Shown piece by piece: positions 17,804 to 27,277 of a stretch of 47,731 nucleotides of DNA. Origin of the DNA: a virus; the IMG/VR virus record IMGVR_UViG_3300043540_000243, positions 1 to 47,731 of that record; one strand, given 5' to 3'. Each line of letters begins with the position of its first letter. Positions within the stretch are counted from its first letter, which is position 1. Below the pieces are notes generated by a model, which was given only the letters and a program-made list of their open reading frames with translations, was not told the DNA's origin and did not search any database. A program made the translations under genes and the position numbers.

Positions 17804-20800
17804 ATGGCGACGACACCAACGATTACATGGGACGACGAAGAGACACGGCAGTCTCCGCTGCAACATGTCCAGTGGGACGAGACGCCGGCGCAGACGGCCA
17901 ACGACGTGCTCGCGAAACAGGGCCTCTCTGTCTCCGAGCCGTCGGTACCTAATCCCGAGGCTGGGCCAGCGAAACCGCCAGCACGACCGCAAACCTCACG
18001 TCCGGTCGGGAATCTTACGAAACAGCAGGCAGATGCATCCATTGCCGCAACGGATATACGTCCACGATCACAGAACTATGGCGACGGCGGACGGTTCAAT
18101 GTGGGAACCCCTCCGCCACGCTCTATGGTAAGTGGACTTGTCACCGAGCAGGCAGAGCGAGCTAAGGGTGCTGGCGCTTATCGCATTCAGGACAGGGATG
18201 TACTTGCAGCGCCCTTTGGGCGCAATCCGGTACCGGCACCCGTCGAGTCGGCAGTACCGCAGGGACAGTCCAATATCTCTGTAACGGCTCCCAAAGACCA
18301 GCGCCTTACGAAGATGCAGTACGAGAACTCGATTTCGCCGACGGGCGAGGTGTTCACTGCCGGCGAAACGGATGTCCGTCCGCCTGCCGATCGCAAGGCC
18401 GCTCCACTCACACCACAGGAACAGGAAGAGATTGCCAAGGCGATTACGTCTCCGGAGAACATCGCCAACAATGCCATCTATCCGGGCATTGGAAGTATGG
18501 GATCGAGCCTCACGTATGCCACAAAGGGAGACGTCGCGACGGCTGCGGCAAAGTTCCTCGGGGGCGCTGGTGAAGCTCTATCGCCCATGATCGGTCCGGA
18601 CGCTGCCGAGATTGCCCGGGGCGGAGAATTGGCGCGCGCCATCTGGCTCGGTACCACCATGGCAGGAGGCCAAGGTGCCGATATCGCCGTGCGCAAGATC
18701 GGCAAAGACAGAGGTTGGAGTCCTGAACGGATAGAGGCTGCGTCGCAGGCTGCACAGTGGCTCGTCCCTGTCCTGTCGCTGACGCATGGCGTTGCTCGTG
18801 GTGCGGCGGAACTGACGCCCTCTGCGCAGAACGCTCGCGCACATGTGGATCTGGTCAACGCAACGACCGAACACATACTGAACACGATAGGTATCAAGGA
18901 CCCAGACGTGTTGCAGTACAACGCAGCGCGCCGCTACGCAGAAAAGGTCGTCGCCGAGAACTTCGCCGAAGCGGGCACGGCGATGGAGAAGTACAAAGCA
19001 GCGATCAATAAACGGGAAGCTGCGAAACGAGTCCGGGAAGCCACGGCAAATCAGCCACCGATCGAAGAGCCAGCAAAGTCGAAGGCACCGCCGGCGGGAT
19101 CCAGCGGCAAGCCGGGTGAGGCAACACCCGGGCTCGTTCCCACCAAGCCGACCGCCCAGCCGAAGGTGACCGACGTCACGTGGGATGACGAGCAAGTATC
19201 ACCGGCGAAAACCGACAATAGTCAGGGCCCACTTGTGTCCACTAACCCCTCCACTGGGAAAGTGGACAACTACGAGCAGGCAAAGGACCTCGTTTCGAAG
19301 GCTGGCAAAGCGTCTACCTCGATGCTGCAGCGCCACCTGAAGATCGGATACGGCGAAGCGGCGAAGCTCGTCGATCGCATGCAGCAGGATGGCCTGATCG
19401 GGAAAGACCGTGCGTGGACGGGAAAGCCTGTAAATGAGGGGCAAAAGCCAGGCGGCAACGGCCAGCGTCCGGTCGTCCAGGGCAGCAGCAGCCCGGCAGA
19501 AATCCGCCAGTCGGCCGAAGCGCAGAAACCCAAGATCAACGAGATGGCCCAGCAGGCCGTAGCCAGCGTGGAAGGTGGCAAGGTCGAAGGTACTCGGGTA
19601 AAGGATGCCGAGAGTCAGGAGAACAAGGAACAGCGCGGCAAGCCGCCTGAGACGAACATCGATAACCTCGGAGCGCGAGTTTCGGGCGAGACTCCGGAAG
19701 CGATCGAGCAGATCAAGGACAACATCGAGCAGAAGCTGCCCGTCGTTGATCACAAAAAGATCACCTCCAACGGCATCGACGCCGACCAGTACACCGTCCG
19801 GACCGGCAAGCCCGGGGAGGCAAACCAGGTATCCGAAATTCAGGTTCTGAGCAAGCCGCAGGCCGACGCACTGAAGAAGACCGATGAACTCTACCACCAG
19901 CAGAAGGAAGCGCTTGCGGCTGGTGACCAAAAGAAGGCGGACGAACTCGGCAAGCAAATTGAGAAAATCCACCAGGAAGCACAGCAAGAGTTCCAGAAAC
20001 CGGAACCGGTAGCGGTCGGCACAACCGTAGGAACGGCTGCTGGCGCCAAGGCTGATAACAATTTCATCCAGCAGGCCAAACAGGAACTCGGACCAGACGC
20101 CAGCGCTAGTGATGTACTCAGGCGGGCTGAGGACCTGAAGCGCCACAAGAACGGAACCCCGCAGTACGTGTATCGCTCTCGGGATGTCGGCGAGCAGGGC
20201 GTTCCGTCCCAGTCTCACTCCCAGGCTACAGTTTCAAAACAGGAAGCCGAGCGCTACCTCACCTCCCGTGGCAATACCACCGGGAAAGAACAGGAACTGG
20301 TTCGGGTTGATCTCTCGAAACTGCCACCTGATAGCTATGAACGGAAGCCCGGGCCCAATGGGCATGACTGGATCAAGTTCAAGCACGACGTGCCAGAGAG
20401 TGCCGTCGAGAGGGTTCACCAGTTACCTGAGTCACAGCAAGCGAAACCAGAAACCCATAAGTTCGTTGATAAGGCGGTAGAAAAGGCAAACAATTCTGCT
20501 AGTGAAGGACGAGGACCTACAGGAACTGATCAGGGACTTCCTAGCGCTGCCGGACGAGGAGAAGCCGAAAGCGATCGAGGCACTGGGCACCGTCTGGACG
20601 TTTACAGCACGGTGGACGACAAGACAGGCCAGCGTGTTGTCGGCGTCGAGATCCCGAAAGAGCAGATTCAGCGCGTGCTCAATCGCATTACGGGCGGAGC
20701 AAGCACGGTCACTACCGCGCAGGTCATCCCCGATGTGCTGAACAACGGAACACAATACGACCTCGAAGGCGGCATCAAGCTCCGTCGCGGTCGTGTCGCA

Positions 20801-23800
20801 AGACAGAGCGTGGTGCAGTTCGTCGCCAGCAATCCGAATACCCTGAAGGACCTGAAAGACATGGGCGTGCTGCATGAAATCGGGATCCAGCCCATCTATT
20901 ACCTGCCGACGGACAGTAGCAAGGCGCGCACGGTGATGGACAAGGTTCTCGAGCGGTACCCGGTGAAAGCCGAGGGAGGGAGCAATGGCCAGCGGAACAG
21001 CAGCGGCGGCAGCGCCGCTCCAACTTCAACGAATGGAGGGACAGAAGCGAATGCCGGCGAAGGAAATCATGAACCTGTTTCGCAAGAAGAAATTGCACTC
21101 GAGCAGCCCGGACGGTCCGATCGTAACCAACCCGCACCAAGCGAAGGCAATCCAGATGAGCTACGCGCGCGAGGAGGGGGCGGACATCCCACCTCCGCCG
21201 GACAGGGCGAAGAAAATGATGGCGGCGCACCGCAAGCGAATGGCAAAGAGCTAAAGACGGGCGACCGAGTAACCTTCAGTAAGACGCCGCCGGGTAGCTA
21301 CCTCCATGCAGGCGAATACTACACGATTGACCATGCCGACGATTCCTATGTCTATTTTCACAATGACAAGACCGGCGGCGCGACATCTGTGCATCGTGCG
21401 GATCTACGCCTTTCGCAATACACGAAGGTAGACGCCAGCGGGAGGCCGATTAGCGAGGACGAGGGAGGTGCCGTCCTCTCGGCGAACCCTCTATTCGATC
21501 CACGGAACTGGAAGAAGGCAGGCAAGGCGTACGACACTGCCATCGACCGATTCATCGATCGTGGCCTGAAGATTGGCGACAAGTATTATCACGTCGCCGA
21601 ATACGACCCAAAAGTTGCCGACAATCTGCACCTGCTGGACAATGCGCCGCGGTACATGCGCGAGAAAGCACTTGCCAATATCGCGTCTGTCACTGAGGGA
21701 CTGAATAAGGATCAGGTCCGGCTAGCGGCGCTGATGGCCGATTCGGATTCGCGCGATTACCTGCAGGAGAAACATCCCGACGAGTACCATCGGGCACTGC
21801 ACGATCCCAAGGTGATGCAGGCCGTCCGGAAGTTCGAGCCTCTGCAGGACGAGCTGGCCGATGATCGCGTGGCCCTGGGATGGCCGGTACGTCTCAGCCT
21901 GCAAGCGGAAGAGGATCCGACCGTAAATGAGGGGGAAATTGGGCGCTGGACGGTGAAGGACCGCGACGGCAACCTCGTTTCGGAATTCGAGAAAGAACGT
22001 GAGGCGAGGAAGTTCGTCGAAGAGAACGGGATTATCGAGCCTCACCTGAAGCGGACCTATCCAGAACACCTGCGGCAGCCGTTGCCATTCCAGACTGCAG
22101 AGCAGGGACAGGGACCGTGGACGGGCGCGTTCTATCGGGAGCCTGGCGTGCGTCCGCCGAGGATGGACAAAAAGGCCCGTCTGGCATCGGCTGAATACCA
22201 CTACCAAAAAGGTGCACACGACTTCAGCGGATACGTCGAGAGCTATCGCCGCGTGAAAGAGGCGATGCTGAAACAGAACATCTACGACGACTTTACGACG
22301 CGCGCGACGCCGTGGAAGGTCGGCACTGCCCAACCGCCGCAGATTACCTACAACGGCAAGACGTATTACCGCCCGGACATCGCCGTGAAGATGCGCGCTG
22401 GCGGGGAGAAGAACGTTCAGGAGTACTCCGTCTACGATCCGACGCGCGGCGAACGATTCCTTGTCAGCACTCCTGATTTCTCGGTGATCACAACAGGGAA
22501 GCCGGGAATCACAGCAAAAGACCGCTGGTTAGCGCCGAGGCCAGTAGTCGACGGCCTCGAGCAATATGACGCATCGCGTGGAGGAAAGGGCGCAGGCAAG
22601 ATCAAACGATTCTTCCAGGAGCAGATTGTCGGGTTCTACGGGCCGATGGTTCACGTAAATAACATCATTCGCCGCATAGGCCAGGCGATAGGCACAGGTA
22701 CGTTTGACCCGCGTTCATGGGTATCGATCGCGAAAGTTATCGGCAGTGCTGATCTCCGCCATAGGGTGATGCAGGGCGTAAACGACGACACGATTGACAT
22801 GCTTACGCAGCGAGGCGCGTACACGGACTGGGGAGACATCGGCAACCTGAACCACTACATTGGCGGAAATCTGAACCCGTTTAACTGGGTGAGGGCCTTC
22901 GGCAAGGGTGTGCTCTTCGATCCGAGGTTCGCTGGCGGGTGGGGAGGATTGGATCCCAAGGCGCGCGTCATTTTGGCGGATTTCCTCAAAGACCACATTC
23001 CTGGAATTACCGACCAAGAGATTGCCGATGCTGTAAACGACGCATTCGGCAACTACAACCGCGCGAATTGGACAGAGCGGCAAAGGCTGCTGGCAAAATT
23101 CACACTATTCCCGGGATGGGACACGGCATCCGCGAAATGGTTCCTACGGCACCCATTCAAGGTTGCCATTGCTCCTGCACTCGTCGTACTTCTGGCGAAT
23201 CTCGTGATGAATATGCTCGGCAAGAACAAGGATCAGGACAAGTACGACTTCTCCTACCTGCACTACGGAGACCGCCGTTGGCGGTGGGGTGGGGTCACCG
23301 ACTCATTTGGTCTGAAACTAGGCCGTCCGATTCTTGAACCGATGCGTGCATCGCTTGAGGGACGAGACTCGCGCGAGGTTGCCGGATCTGCCGGACAGGG
23401 TCTTGTCGATGCTGGCATTGGGCTTGCCTCCTACTTGCGGCCCGACATCATGGGCATGGCGGAAGTCGCCTCGAATCGCGAAGTGTTGGGACGATCAAGA
23501 GAGGTATGGAATCCGGGCGATGAATACCAACCCGGAAAGGTAATGCCGAACCGCAAGCTCGACAAAATTGTCGCGCATACGGTGATTCGTTCCTTCCCCG
23601 CAGTAAGCCGGTGGCTCGCTGCCGATCAGACGTTTGACGCTGAGACCGGGCTTACCAGCATCGCCGGAATCACGACCTACCCATACGGAGCCGAGCAACG
23701 GCTGCGGGAGAACGAAGCAAAGGCCAGAGGGTACTCGGTAACGATCAGTCACCTCGCAGAGACCGACCCAGAAAGCGCTGATTCCATGGCCGAAGACCCC

Positions 23801-24100
23801 AATAAAGCTGCCTATCTGATGTTCCACGGCGACCTATCGCAGATGCTGAAGGACTTAAAGCAGATCGATACGGAATCCGACAAAGTACGCACTACAAAGG
23901 ACCTTACCGCAGAAGAGAAATCAAAGACGCTGGACAGTCTTGACGCGGCACGGAAGCAGCTTCTGAAATCGGCAGACACTCTCAACGATCAACTATTTGC
24001 CGCCAAGCGTGAAGCCGGACGGAACCCGGAAAACCGTTCGCGAGGTGCTGAATTGCTGAATGTGTTGAGTCGAGCCAATGGACAAACTGAAGCACCGTAA
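17804..24100 (+). CDS. Giant internal virion/ejection protein with FtsK-gamma-like and polyvalent-protein domains
   Basis: 2098 residues, T7 gp16 position. Visible layout: short repeats of WDDE/WDE near residues 9, 24 and 460; a disordered stretch to about 130; a Gly/Ala helical region to about 330; an FtsK-gamma-like winged helix at about 490-543 (YEQAKDLVSKAGKASTSMLQ, then LKIGYGEAAKLVDRM). Acidic linkers follow, then a mixed domain near 760-870 with YVYRSRDVGEQG; low complexity to 1150; a large C-terminal alpha-helical region from about 1230. The part around 1610-1810 (FYGPMVHVNNIIRRIG onward) resembles large-polyvalent-protein domains of phages and ends with a membrane helix (VAIAPALVVLLANLVMNML). 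Likely ejected into the cell and able to touch the membrane. A lytic transglycosylase domain is not seen. Family assignments beyond FtsK-gamma are tentative. Confidence 0.65.
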   Translation: MATTPTITWDDEETRQSPLQHVQWDETPAQTANDVLAKQGLSVSEPSVPNPEAGPAKPPARPQTSRPVGNLTKQQADASIAATDIRPRSQNYGDGGRFNVGTPPPRSMVSGLVTEQAERAKGAGAYRIQDRDVLAAPFGRNPVPAPVESAVPQGQSNISVTAPKDQRLTKMQYENSISPTGEVFTAGETDVRPPADRKAAPLTPQEQEEIAKAITSPENIANNAIYPGIGSMGSSLTYATKGDVATAAAKFLGGAGEALSPMIGPDAAEIARGGELARAIWLGTTMAGGQGADIAVRKIGKDRGWSPERIEAASQAAQWLVPVLSLTHGVARGAAELTPSAQNARAHVDLVNATTEHILNTIGIKDPDVLQYNAARRYAEKVVAENFAEAGTAMEKYKAAINKREAAKRVREATANQPPIEEPAKSKAPPAGSSGKPGEATPGLVPTKPTAQPKVTDVTWDDEQVSPAKTDNSQGPLVSTNPSTGKVDNYEQAKDLVSKAGKASTSMLQRHLKIGYGEAAKLVDRMQQDGLIGKDRAWTGKPVNEGQKPGGNGQRPVVQGSSSPAEIRQSAEAQKPKINEMAQQAVASVEGGKVEGTRVKDAESQENKEQRGKPPETNIDNLGARVSGETPEAIEQIKDNIEQKLPVVDHKKITSNGIDADQYTVRTGKPGEANQVSEIQVLSKPQADALKKTDELYHQQKEALAAGDQKKADELGKQIEKIHQEAQQEFQKPEPVAVGTTVGTAAGAKADNNFIQQAKQELGPDASASDVLRRAEDLKRHKNGTPQYVYRSRDVGEQGVPSQSHSQATVSKQEAERYLTSRGNTTGKEQELVRVDLSKLPPDSYERKPGPNGHDWIKFKHDVPESAVERVHQLPESQQAKPETHKFVDKAVEKANNSASEGRGPTGTDQGLPSAAGRGEAESDRGTGHRLDVYSTVDDKTGQRVVGVEIPKEQIQRVLNRITGGASTVTTAQVIPDVLNNGTQYDLEGGIKLRRGRVARQSVVQFVASNPNTLKDLKDMGVLHEIGIQPIYYLPTDSSKARTVMDKVLERYPVKAEGGSNGQRNSSGGSAAPTSTNGGTEANAGEGNHEPVSQEEIALEQPGRSDRNQPAPSEGNPDELRARGGGGHPTSAGQGEENDGGAPQANGKELKTGDRVTFSKTPPGSYLHAGEYYTIDHADDSYVYFHNDKTGGATSVHRADLRLSQYTKVDASGRPISEDEGGAVLSANPLFDPRNWKKAGKAYDTAIDRFIDRGLKIGDKYYHVAEYDPKVADNLHLLDNAPRYMREKALANIASVTEGLNKDQVRLAALMADSDSRDYLQEKHPDEYHRALHDPKVMQAVRKFEPLQDELADDRVALGWPVRLSLQAEEDPTVNEGEIGRWTVKDRDGNLVSEFEKEREARKFVEENGIIEPHLKRTYPEHLRQPLPFQTAEQGQGPWTGAFYREPGVRPPRMDKKARLASAEYHYQKGAHDFSGYVESYRRVKEAMLKQNIYDDFTTRATPWKVGTAQPPQITYNGKTYYRPDIAVKMRAGGEKNVQEYSVYDPTRGERFLVSTPDFSVITTGKPGITAKDRWLAPRPVVDGLEQYDASRGGKGAGKIKRFFQEQIVGFYGPMVHVNNIIRRIGQAIGTGTFDPRSWVSIAKVIGSADLRHRVMQGVNDDTIDMLTQRGAYTDWGDIGNLNHYIGGNLNPFNWVRAFGKGVLFDPRFAGGWGGLDPKARVILADFLKDHIPGITDQEIADAVNDAFGNYNRANWTERQRLLAKFTLFPGWDTASAKWFLRHPFKVAIAPALVVLLANLVMNMLGKNKDQDKYDFSYLHYGDRRWRWGGVTDSFGLKLGRPILEPMRASLEGRDSREVAGSAGQGLVDAGIGLASYLRPDIMGMAEVASNREVLGRSREVWNPGDEYQPGKVMPNRKLDKIVAHTVIRSFPAVSRWLAADQTFDAETGLTSIAGITTYPYGAEQRLRENEAKARGYSVTISHLAETDPESADSMAEDPNKAAYLMFHGDLSQMLKDLKQIDTESDKVRTTKDLTAEEKSKTLDSLDAARKQLLKSADTLNDQLFAAKREAGRNPENRSRGAELLNVLSRANGQTEAP
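19430..19443 (+). repeat. Dispersed 14-bp site, copy 1
   Basis: GTAAATGAGGGGCA, exact, inside the giant ejection gene, same direction as transcription. Confidence 0.7.
21923..21936 (+). repeat. Dispersed 14-bp site, copy 2
   Basis: GTAAATGAGGGGGA, 13 of 14, inside the giant ejection gene, same direction as transcription. Confidence 0.6.
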
Positions 24101-24113
24101 CAATGAGGACACC

Positions 24114-24776
24114 ATGGCATCATCTACCGTTGTACCTAGAACCGAAGCGGTCGTACCTTGTCCGCCTGTGCCACTCCCCGAGAAAAAACAGGAGTTAATT
24201 TTGTGCGGCGTAGAGGCGATGTTTGTCGCGAAATTTGTACAGGTTCACCTGAAGTACAAAAACGAGCGCCAGGTAGCGGATGCCGTAAGCGATGCACTCG
24301 GGATTCGTATCCAGGAAGGCCGAGCCCTCCTGCGGCGAAGCGAGATTCGCGATGCTATCAAAAAGAAGATCGACCAGTCCTTCGACTTGCTCGCGCAGCG
24401 GGTAACAAATGCCTTTGAACTGGTTGTCGAGACGCTGGACGACGAACTGCTCAAGACCGTGAAAGCTCCTATCGCAAAAGGGATTGTGCCCTCGAAGGTC
24501 GAAGCGATCAAGGTTGGATACGGACGGCTGCGCATCCCAATCAAAGATGCGGAACCGGAGCCAGTGAAGGAAGACACCTCGCAAGGGAATCCCATCTACC
24601 GTGCGATTGGAACGAAGCTACACACCAAGCTCATGCGTCAGACGGTCACCGAGGTAATCGAGCAAACAGAGGAAACAGTCGCGGCGGTGACGGAATCGGT
24701 GGCACCAGCGTTGTCTGCACAAACGGACAGTGACAACCCGAACACAGAGTACGAAGTGATTGTGGAGGACTACTGA
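24114..24776 (+). CDS. Terminase small subunit
   Basis: 220 residues from the ATG at 24114 (GAGG at 24105-24108; an upstream in-frame ATG at 24078 lies inside the previous gene). The region around residues 35-80 (VQVHLKYKNERQVADAVSDA) looks like the N-terminal helix-turn-helix of small terminases. The middle is a charged helix and the tail Glu/Thr-rich. Position directly upstream of the large subunit (stop 24774-24776, next ATG 24778) supports the call. Would recognise pac or cos DNA and load the large subunit. Confidence 0.7.
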   Translation: MASSTVVPRTEAVVPCPPVPLPEKKQELILCGVEAMFVAKFVQVHLKYKNERQVADAVSDALGIRIQEGRALLRRSEIRDAIKKKIDQSFDLLAQRVTNAFELVVETLDDELLKTVKAPIAKGIVPSKVEAIKVGYGRLRIPIKDAEPEPVKEDTSQGNPIYRAIGTKLHTKLMRQTVTEVIEQTEETVAAVTESVAPALSAQTDSDNPNTEYEVIVEDY

Positions 24777-24777
24777 G

Positions 24778-26346
24778 ATGGCGCTGATGCAGTACGTCCC
24801 TCCTGATCCCAATAGCAAGCACTGGTGGTATCCGATCAACGCCGGACAACTGACGGCGCTGTATTCGCCAGCCGAAATGTTGCTTTACGGCGGAGGTAGT
24901 GGAGGCGGGAAAACCGACCTTCTTGTCGCTGATGCGGTCCAAGAGCACGACAACCCCAACCTGCGGGCCCTACTGATTCGCCGCTCCTTCACGGAAATGA
25001 ATCAGCTCATGGATCGATGCTACGCCATCTACTCGCAAATGGGAGCTACTTACAAAGGCGAGGATCACACCTGGCGGTTCCCTGCTGGATATCCGAATGG
25101 CGCTCGCGTGCAGTTGGGATACATGAAGGACAACGGCGACGTCACACAGTATCAGGGCAACCCGCGCACGTGGCTTGGAGTTGACGAAAGCACTTTCTTG
25201 CTGGAAAAAGCGGTGCGTGACCTATTGCCGTGGCTGGCGACGACTGACGCATCGCTGTTTCCCCGCGTGCGACTGGCGACTAACCCGGGCGAAATCGGCG
25301 CCGACTGGCACATCAAGGTGTTCTTGCGCGGCAGATGTCCTTTGCATCATCCCGATGAGTCGGTTAAGCCAGGCGTTGTTTATCGTGGCGCAAGATGGCC
25401 GTCGGACAACGTTTCTATCGGGCTGACAGTCTCGTTCATTCCATCGCTGGCGAGCGACAACCCTCTCTACGGAGACAAAAAATTGGCGATGCTGGCTTCA
25501 CAGACGGCAGAACGGCGCGACCGACTGCTGACCGGATGTTGGTGCCAGTTGAGTGGCCGGTACTTCTCATTCCTCAATGAGCAATTTAAGCGGCCTTACG
25601 CGGAATCGGGTGACCGCTGGTGGTACACCCACATCATCTCGATCGACTATGGATATGGCGGCAACAATGGCGGTTCGTGGGCCGCGGCAGGCCTGTATGC
25701 CATCACCGAACCGTCGCCGGCGTTTCCGGAAGGACGCATGTATAAGGTCGGAGAGATGATCGAGCCAGAGATGGGATCTAAGGATTTCGCGCGTCAAATC
25801 TGCGACCGCTGGGCAGAGCCGCATCTTGGAGAGCAGCGACGCCGGTTTGCCGGGGTGTACTTCGATCCCGCCAACGACGCGCATACCGGAACCGGAAAAT
25901 CGAACATGGACCTGATGATGGAAGTGTTCGAGCGCTACGACATTCCCGGGCTGAAGGCGGCAAAGGACCGCGTCGGCAATGCGCAGAACCTATACAACAT
26001 GCTGAAGTATGGCCAGGTAGTAATCTGCGATTCCTGTCCTCAGACATTCACCAGTCTGAGCACTCGGATGCACGACGAGAAAAACCCAGGCGACATCAAG
26101 AAGATCAAAGGCGACCCGCTAGACGATTACTACGACGAGACAGCGTATGCGGCGAACACATACTTCGAACAGACCGTGATGCCGACAGAAGTCGCCAATC
26201 TTGAGCGATTGAAGCGTATGCAGGAGCAAGGGGCTAATGACCGAACTATCGCGATCGAGATGCAGAAGATGATGACGAAGCAACAAAAGGAAGATGCGCC
26301 CATTTATCTGGGAAGACATAGGCGGGGCCCGGTCGTCCGCCGCTAG
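24778..26346 (+). CDS. Terminase large subunit
   Basis: 522 residues. Walker A LYGGGSGGGKTD at about residues 36-47, a Walker B-type TWLGVDEST at about 132-140, and nuclease-domain acids in ISIDYGYGG (about 288), GVYFDPAND (about 362) and DPLDDYYDETAYA near 450. This is the order ATPase motor then RNase H-like nuclease, with full family length. Start ATG 24778 has GGAGG 10 bases upstream. Packages DNA through the portal and cuts concatemers. A terminator follows, closing the late rightward unit. Confidence 0.92.
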   Translation: MALMQYVPPDPNSKHWWYPINAGQLTALYSPAEMLLYGGGSGGGKTDLLVADAVQEHDNPNLRALLIRRSFTEMNQLMDRCYAIYSQMGATYKGEDHTWRFPAGYPNGARVQLGYMKDNGDVTQYQGNPRTWLGVDESTFLLEKAVRDLLPWLATTDASLFPRVRLATNPGEIGADWHIKVFLRGRCPLHHPDESVKPGVVYRGARWPSDNVSIGLTVSFIPSLASDNPLYGDKKLAMLASQTAERRDRLLTGCWCQLSGRYFSFLNEQFKRPYAESGDRWWYTHIISIDYGYGGNNGGSWAAAGLYAITEPSPAFPEGRMYKVGEMIEPEMGSKDFARQICDRWAEPHLGEQRRRFAGVYFDPANDAHTGTGKSNMDLMMEVFERYDIPGLKAAKDRVGNAQNLYNMLKYGQVVICDSCPQTFTSLSTRMHDEKNPGDIKKIKGDPLDDYYDETAYAANTYFEQTVMPTEVANLERLKRMQEQGANDRTIAIEMQKMMTKQQKEDAPIYLGRHRRGPVVRR

Positions 26347-26370
26347 AGTTTGCGCTAATCGAGTCGTACC

Positions 26371-26395
26371 GCAGCCTTTTGGGCCTGCTTTTTTA
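26371..26395 (+). terminator. Probable rho-independent terminator after terminase
   Basis: GCAGCC (26371-26376), loop TTTT, then GGGCCTGC (26381-26388): outer 4 bp GCAG/CTGC plus inner CC/GG with one bulge, followed by TTTTTTATTG. Separates packaging from lysis genes. Confidence 0.65.
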
Positions 26396-26435
26396 TTGCC
26401 ACTTCGCAGTACCAATTTACATGGGGAACGGGCAT

Positions 26436-26684
26436 ATGGATAAGTGGGCACCGACGATCGTCACCGTTGTCGTCATGCTACTGGGATGGGCGTTCACATG
26501 GGGAACGCTCACCCAAGCACTCAAAAACACTGCCGAAAAAACCGACAAAAACGGATCTGACCTGTCCAAACACAAGGACGAAATCTGGCCGCGCGTGACC
26601 GACCTTGAGGCCGATGTTGCTGTCCTCAATGATCGCTCCGGCGTAACCAATCCACACAGCCGGCCCAGAGGACATGTCCACTGA
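26436..26684 (+). CDS. Small single-span membrane protein of lysis cassette (holin-like)
   Basis: 82 residues from the ATG at 26436; in-frame ATG at 26421 is an alternative. One N-terminal hydrophobic helix (WAPTIVTVVVMLLGWAFTWG, about residues 3-23) is followed by a charged, helical, soluble tail with a heptad-like pattern. This N-in/C-out or N-out/C-in single-span shape fits a small holin, antiholin or spanin-type protein. It overlaps the endolysin start by one base (TGATG). The lysis role is by context. Confidence 0.6.
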   Translation: MDKWAPTIVTVVVMLLGWAFTWGTLTQALKNTAEKTDKNGSDLSKHKDEIWPRVTDLEADVAVLNDRSGVTNPHSRPRGHVH

Positions 26685-27268
26685 TGGCTACTCTACCGCT
26701 TACCCATCAAGATATCGCCAGTGCGCTCGACGTTCCACTGGAGAATGTCAGCGCGAACTGGCCAACGATTGAGACATGCCTTGATGCGCTGAAATGTGGG
26801 AGCGTCAACAGCAAAGTTGGATCTCTAGCGACGATAGCCGTAGAAACGGCTAACGAGTTCAAGCCGATTCACGAATTTGGCAGCAAGAACTATTTTATCC
26901 GTCACTACGACGGACGCACGGACCTAGGCAACGCTCATCCCGGAGATGGATACCGTTATCGCGGGCGCGGATACATACAGATCACAGGGGAGTTCAATTA
27001 CGAGCAGTACGGAAAATTGTTGGGCATCGATATGCTCGACGATCCCAATGATCCGACAGACGACACAGATCCAGAGAAAGCCTGTGACCCGAATGTCGCC
27101 GCAGCAATCTTTGCGGCGTTTTGGCACGAACATAAATGCGACTTGTACGCCGACGCTGGGCAATGGTCAGCGGTGCGCAAGCGGGTGAATGGCGGGACAA
27201 ATGGCTTGGTCCCGTTCCTGCGCTACGTGGCAAATCTACAGGAAGCGATTCAAAAGAAAACAGCTTAG
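26684..27268 (+). CDS. Endolysin, GH19 chitinase/lysozyme-like
   Basis: 194 residues with a typical GH19-type core: IAVETANEF with catalytic Glu near residue 54, second Glu near 64 (KPIHEFG), then HYDGRTDLGN, and the signature GDGYRYRGRGYIQITGEFNY. The tail WSAVRKRVNGGTNG is also family-like. No signal peptide and no cell-wall-binding domain, so release depends on a holin. Its bond specificity, between the sugars of peptidoglycan, is known for the family. Tail of the gene holds part of the next gene's AGGAGGTGA site. Confidence 0.9.
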   Translation: MATLPLTHQDIASALDVPLENVSANWPTIETCLDALKCGSVNSKVGSLATIAVETANEFKPIHEFGSKNYFIRHYDGRTDLGNAHPGDGYRYRGRGYIQITGEFNYEQYGKLLGIDMLDDPNDPTDDTDPEKACDPNVAAAIFAAFWHEHKCDLYADAGQWSAVRKRVNGGTNGLVPFLRYVANLQEAIQKKTA

Positions 27269-27277
27269 GAGGTGAAT

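Noticed and set aside
19199-20218. 339-codon ORF antisense to the giant ejection gene
   Set aside because: Leu/Arg-rich text typical of an antisense shadow, and no ribosome site; the plus frame holds the FtsK-gamma-like domain.
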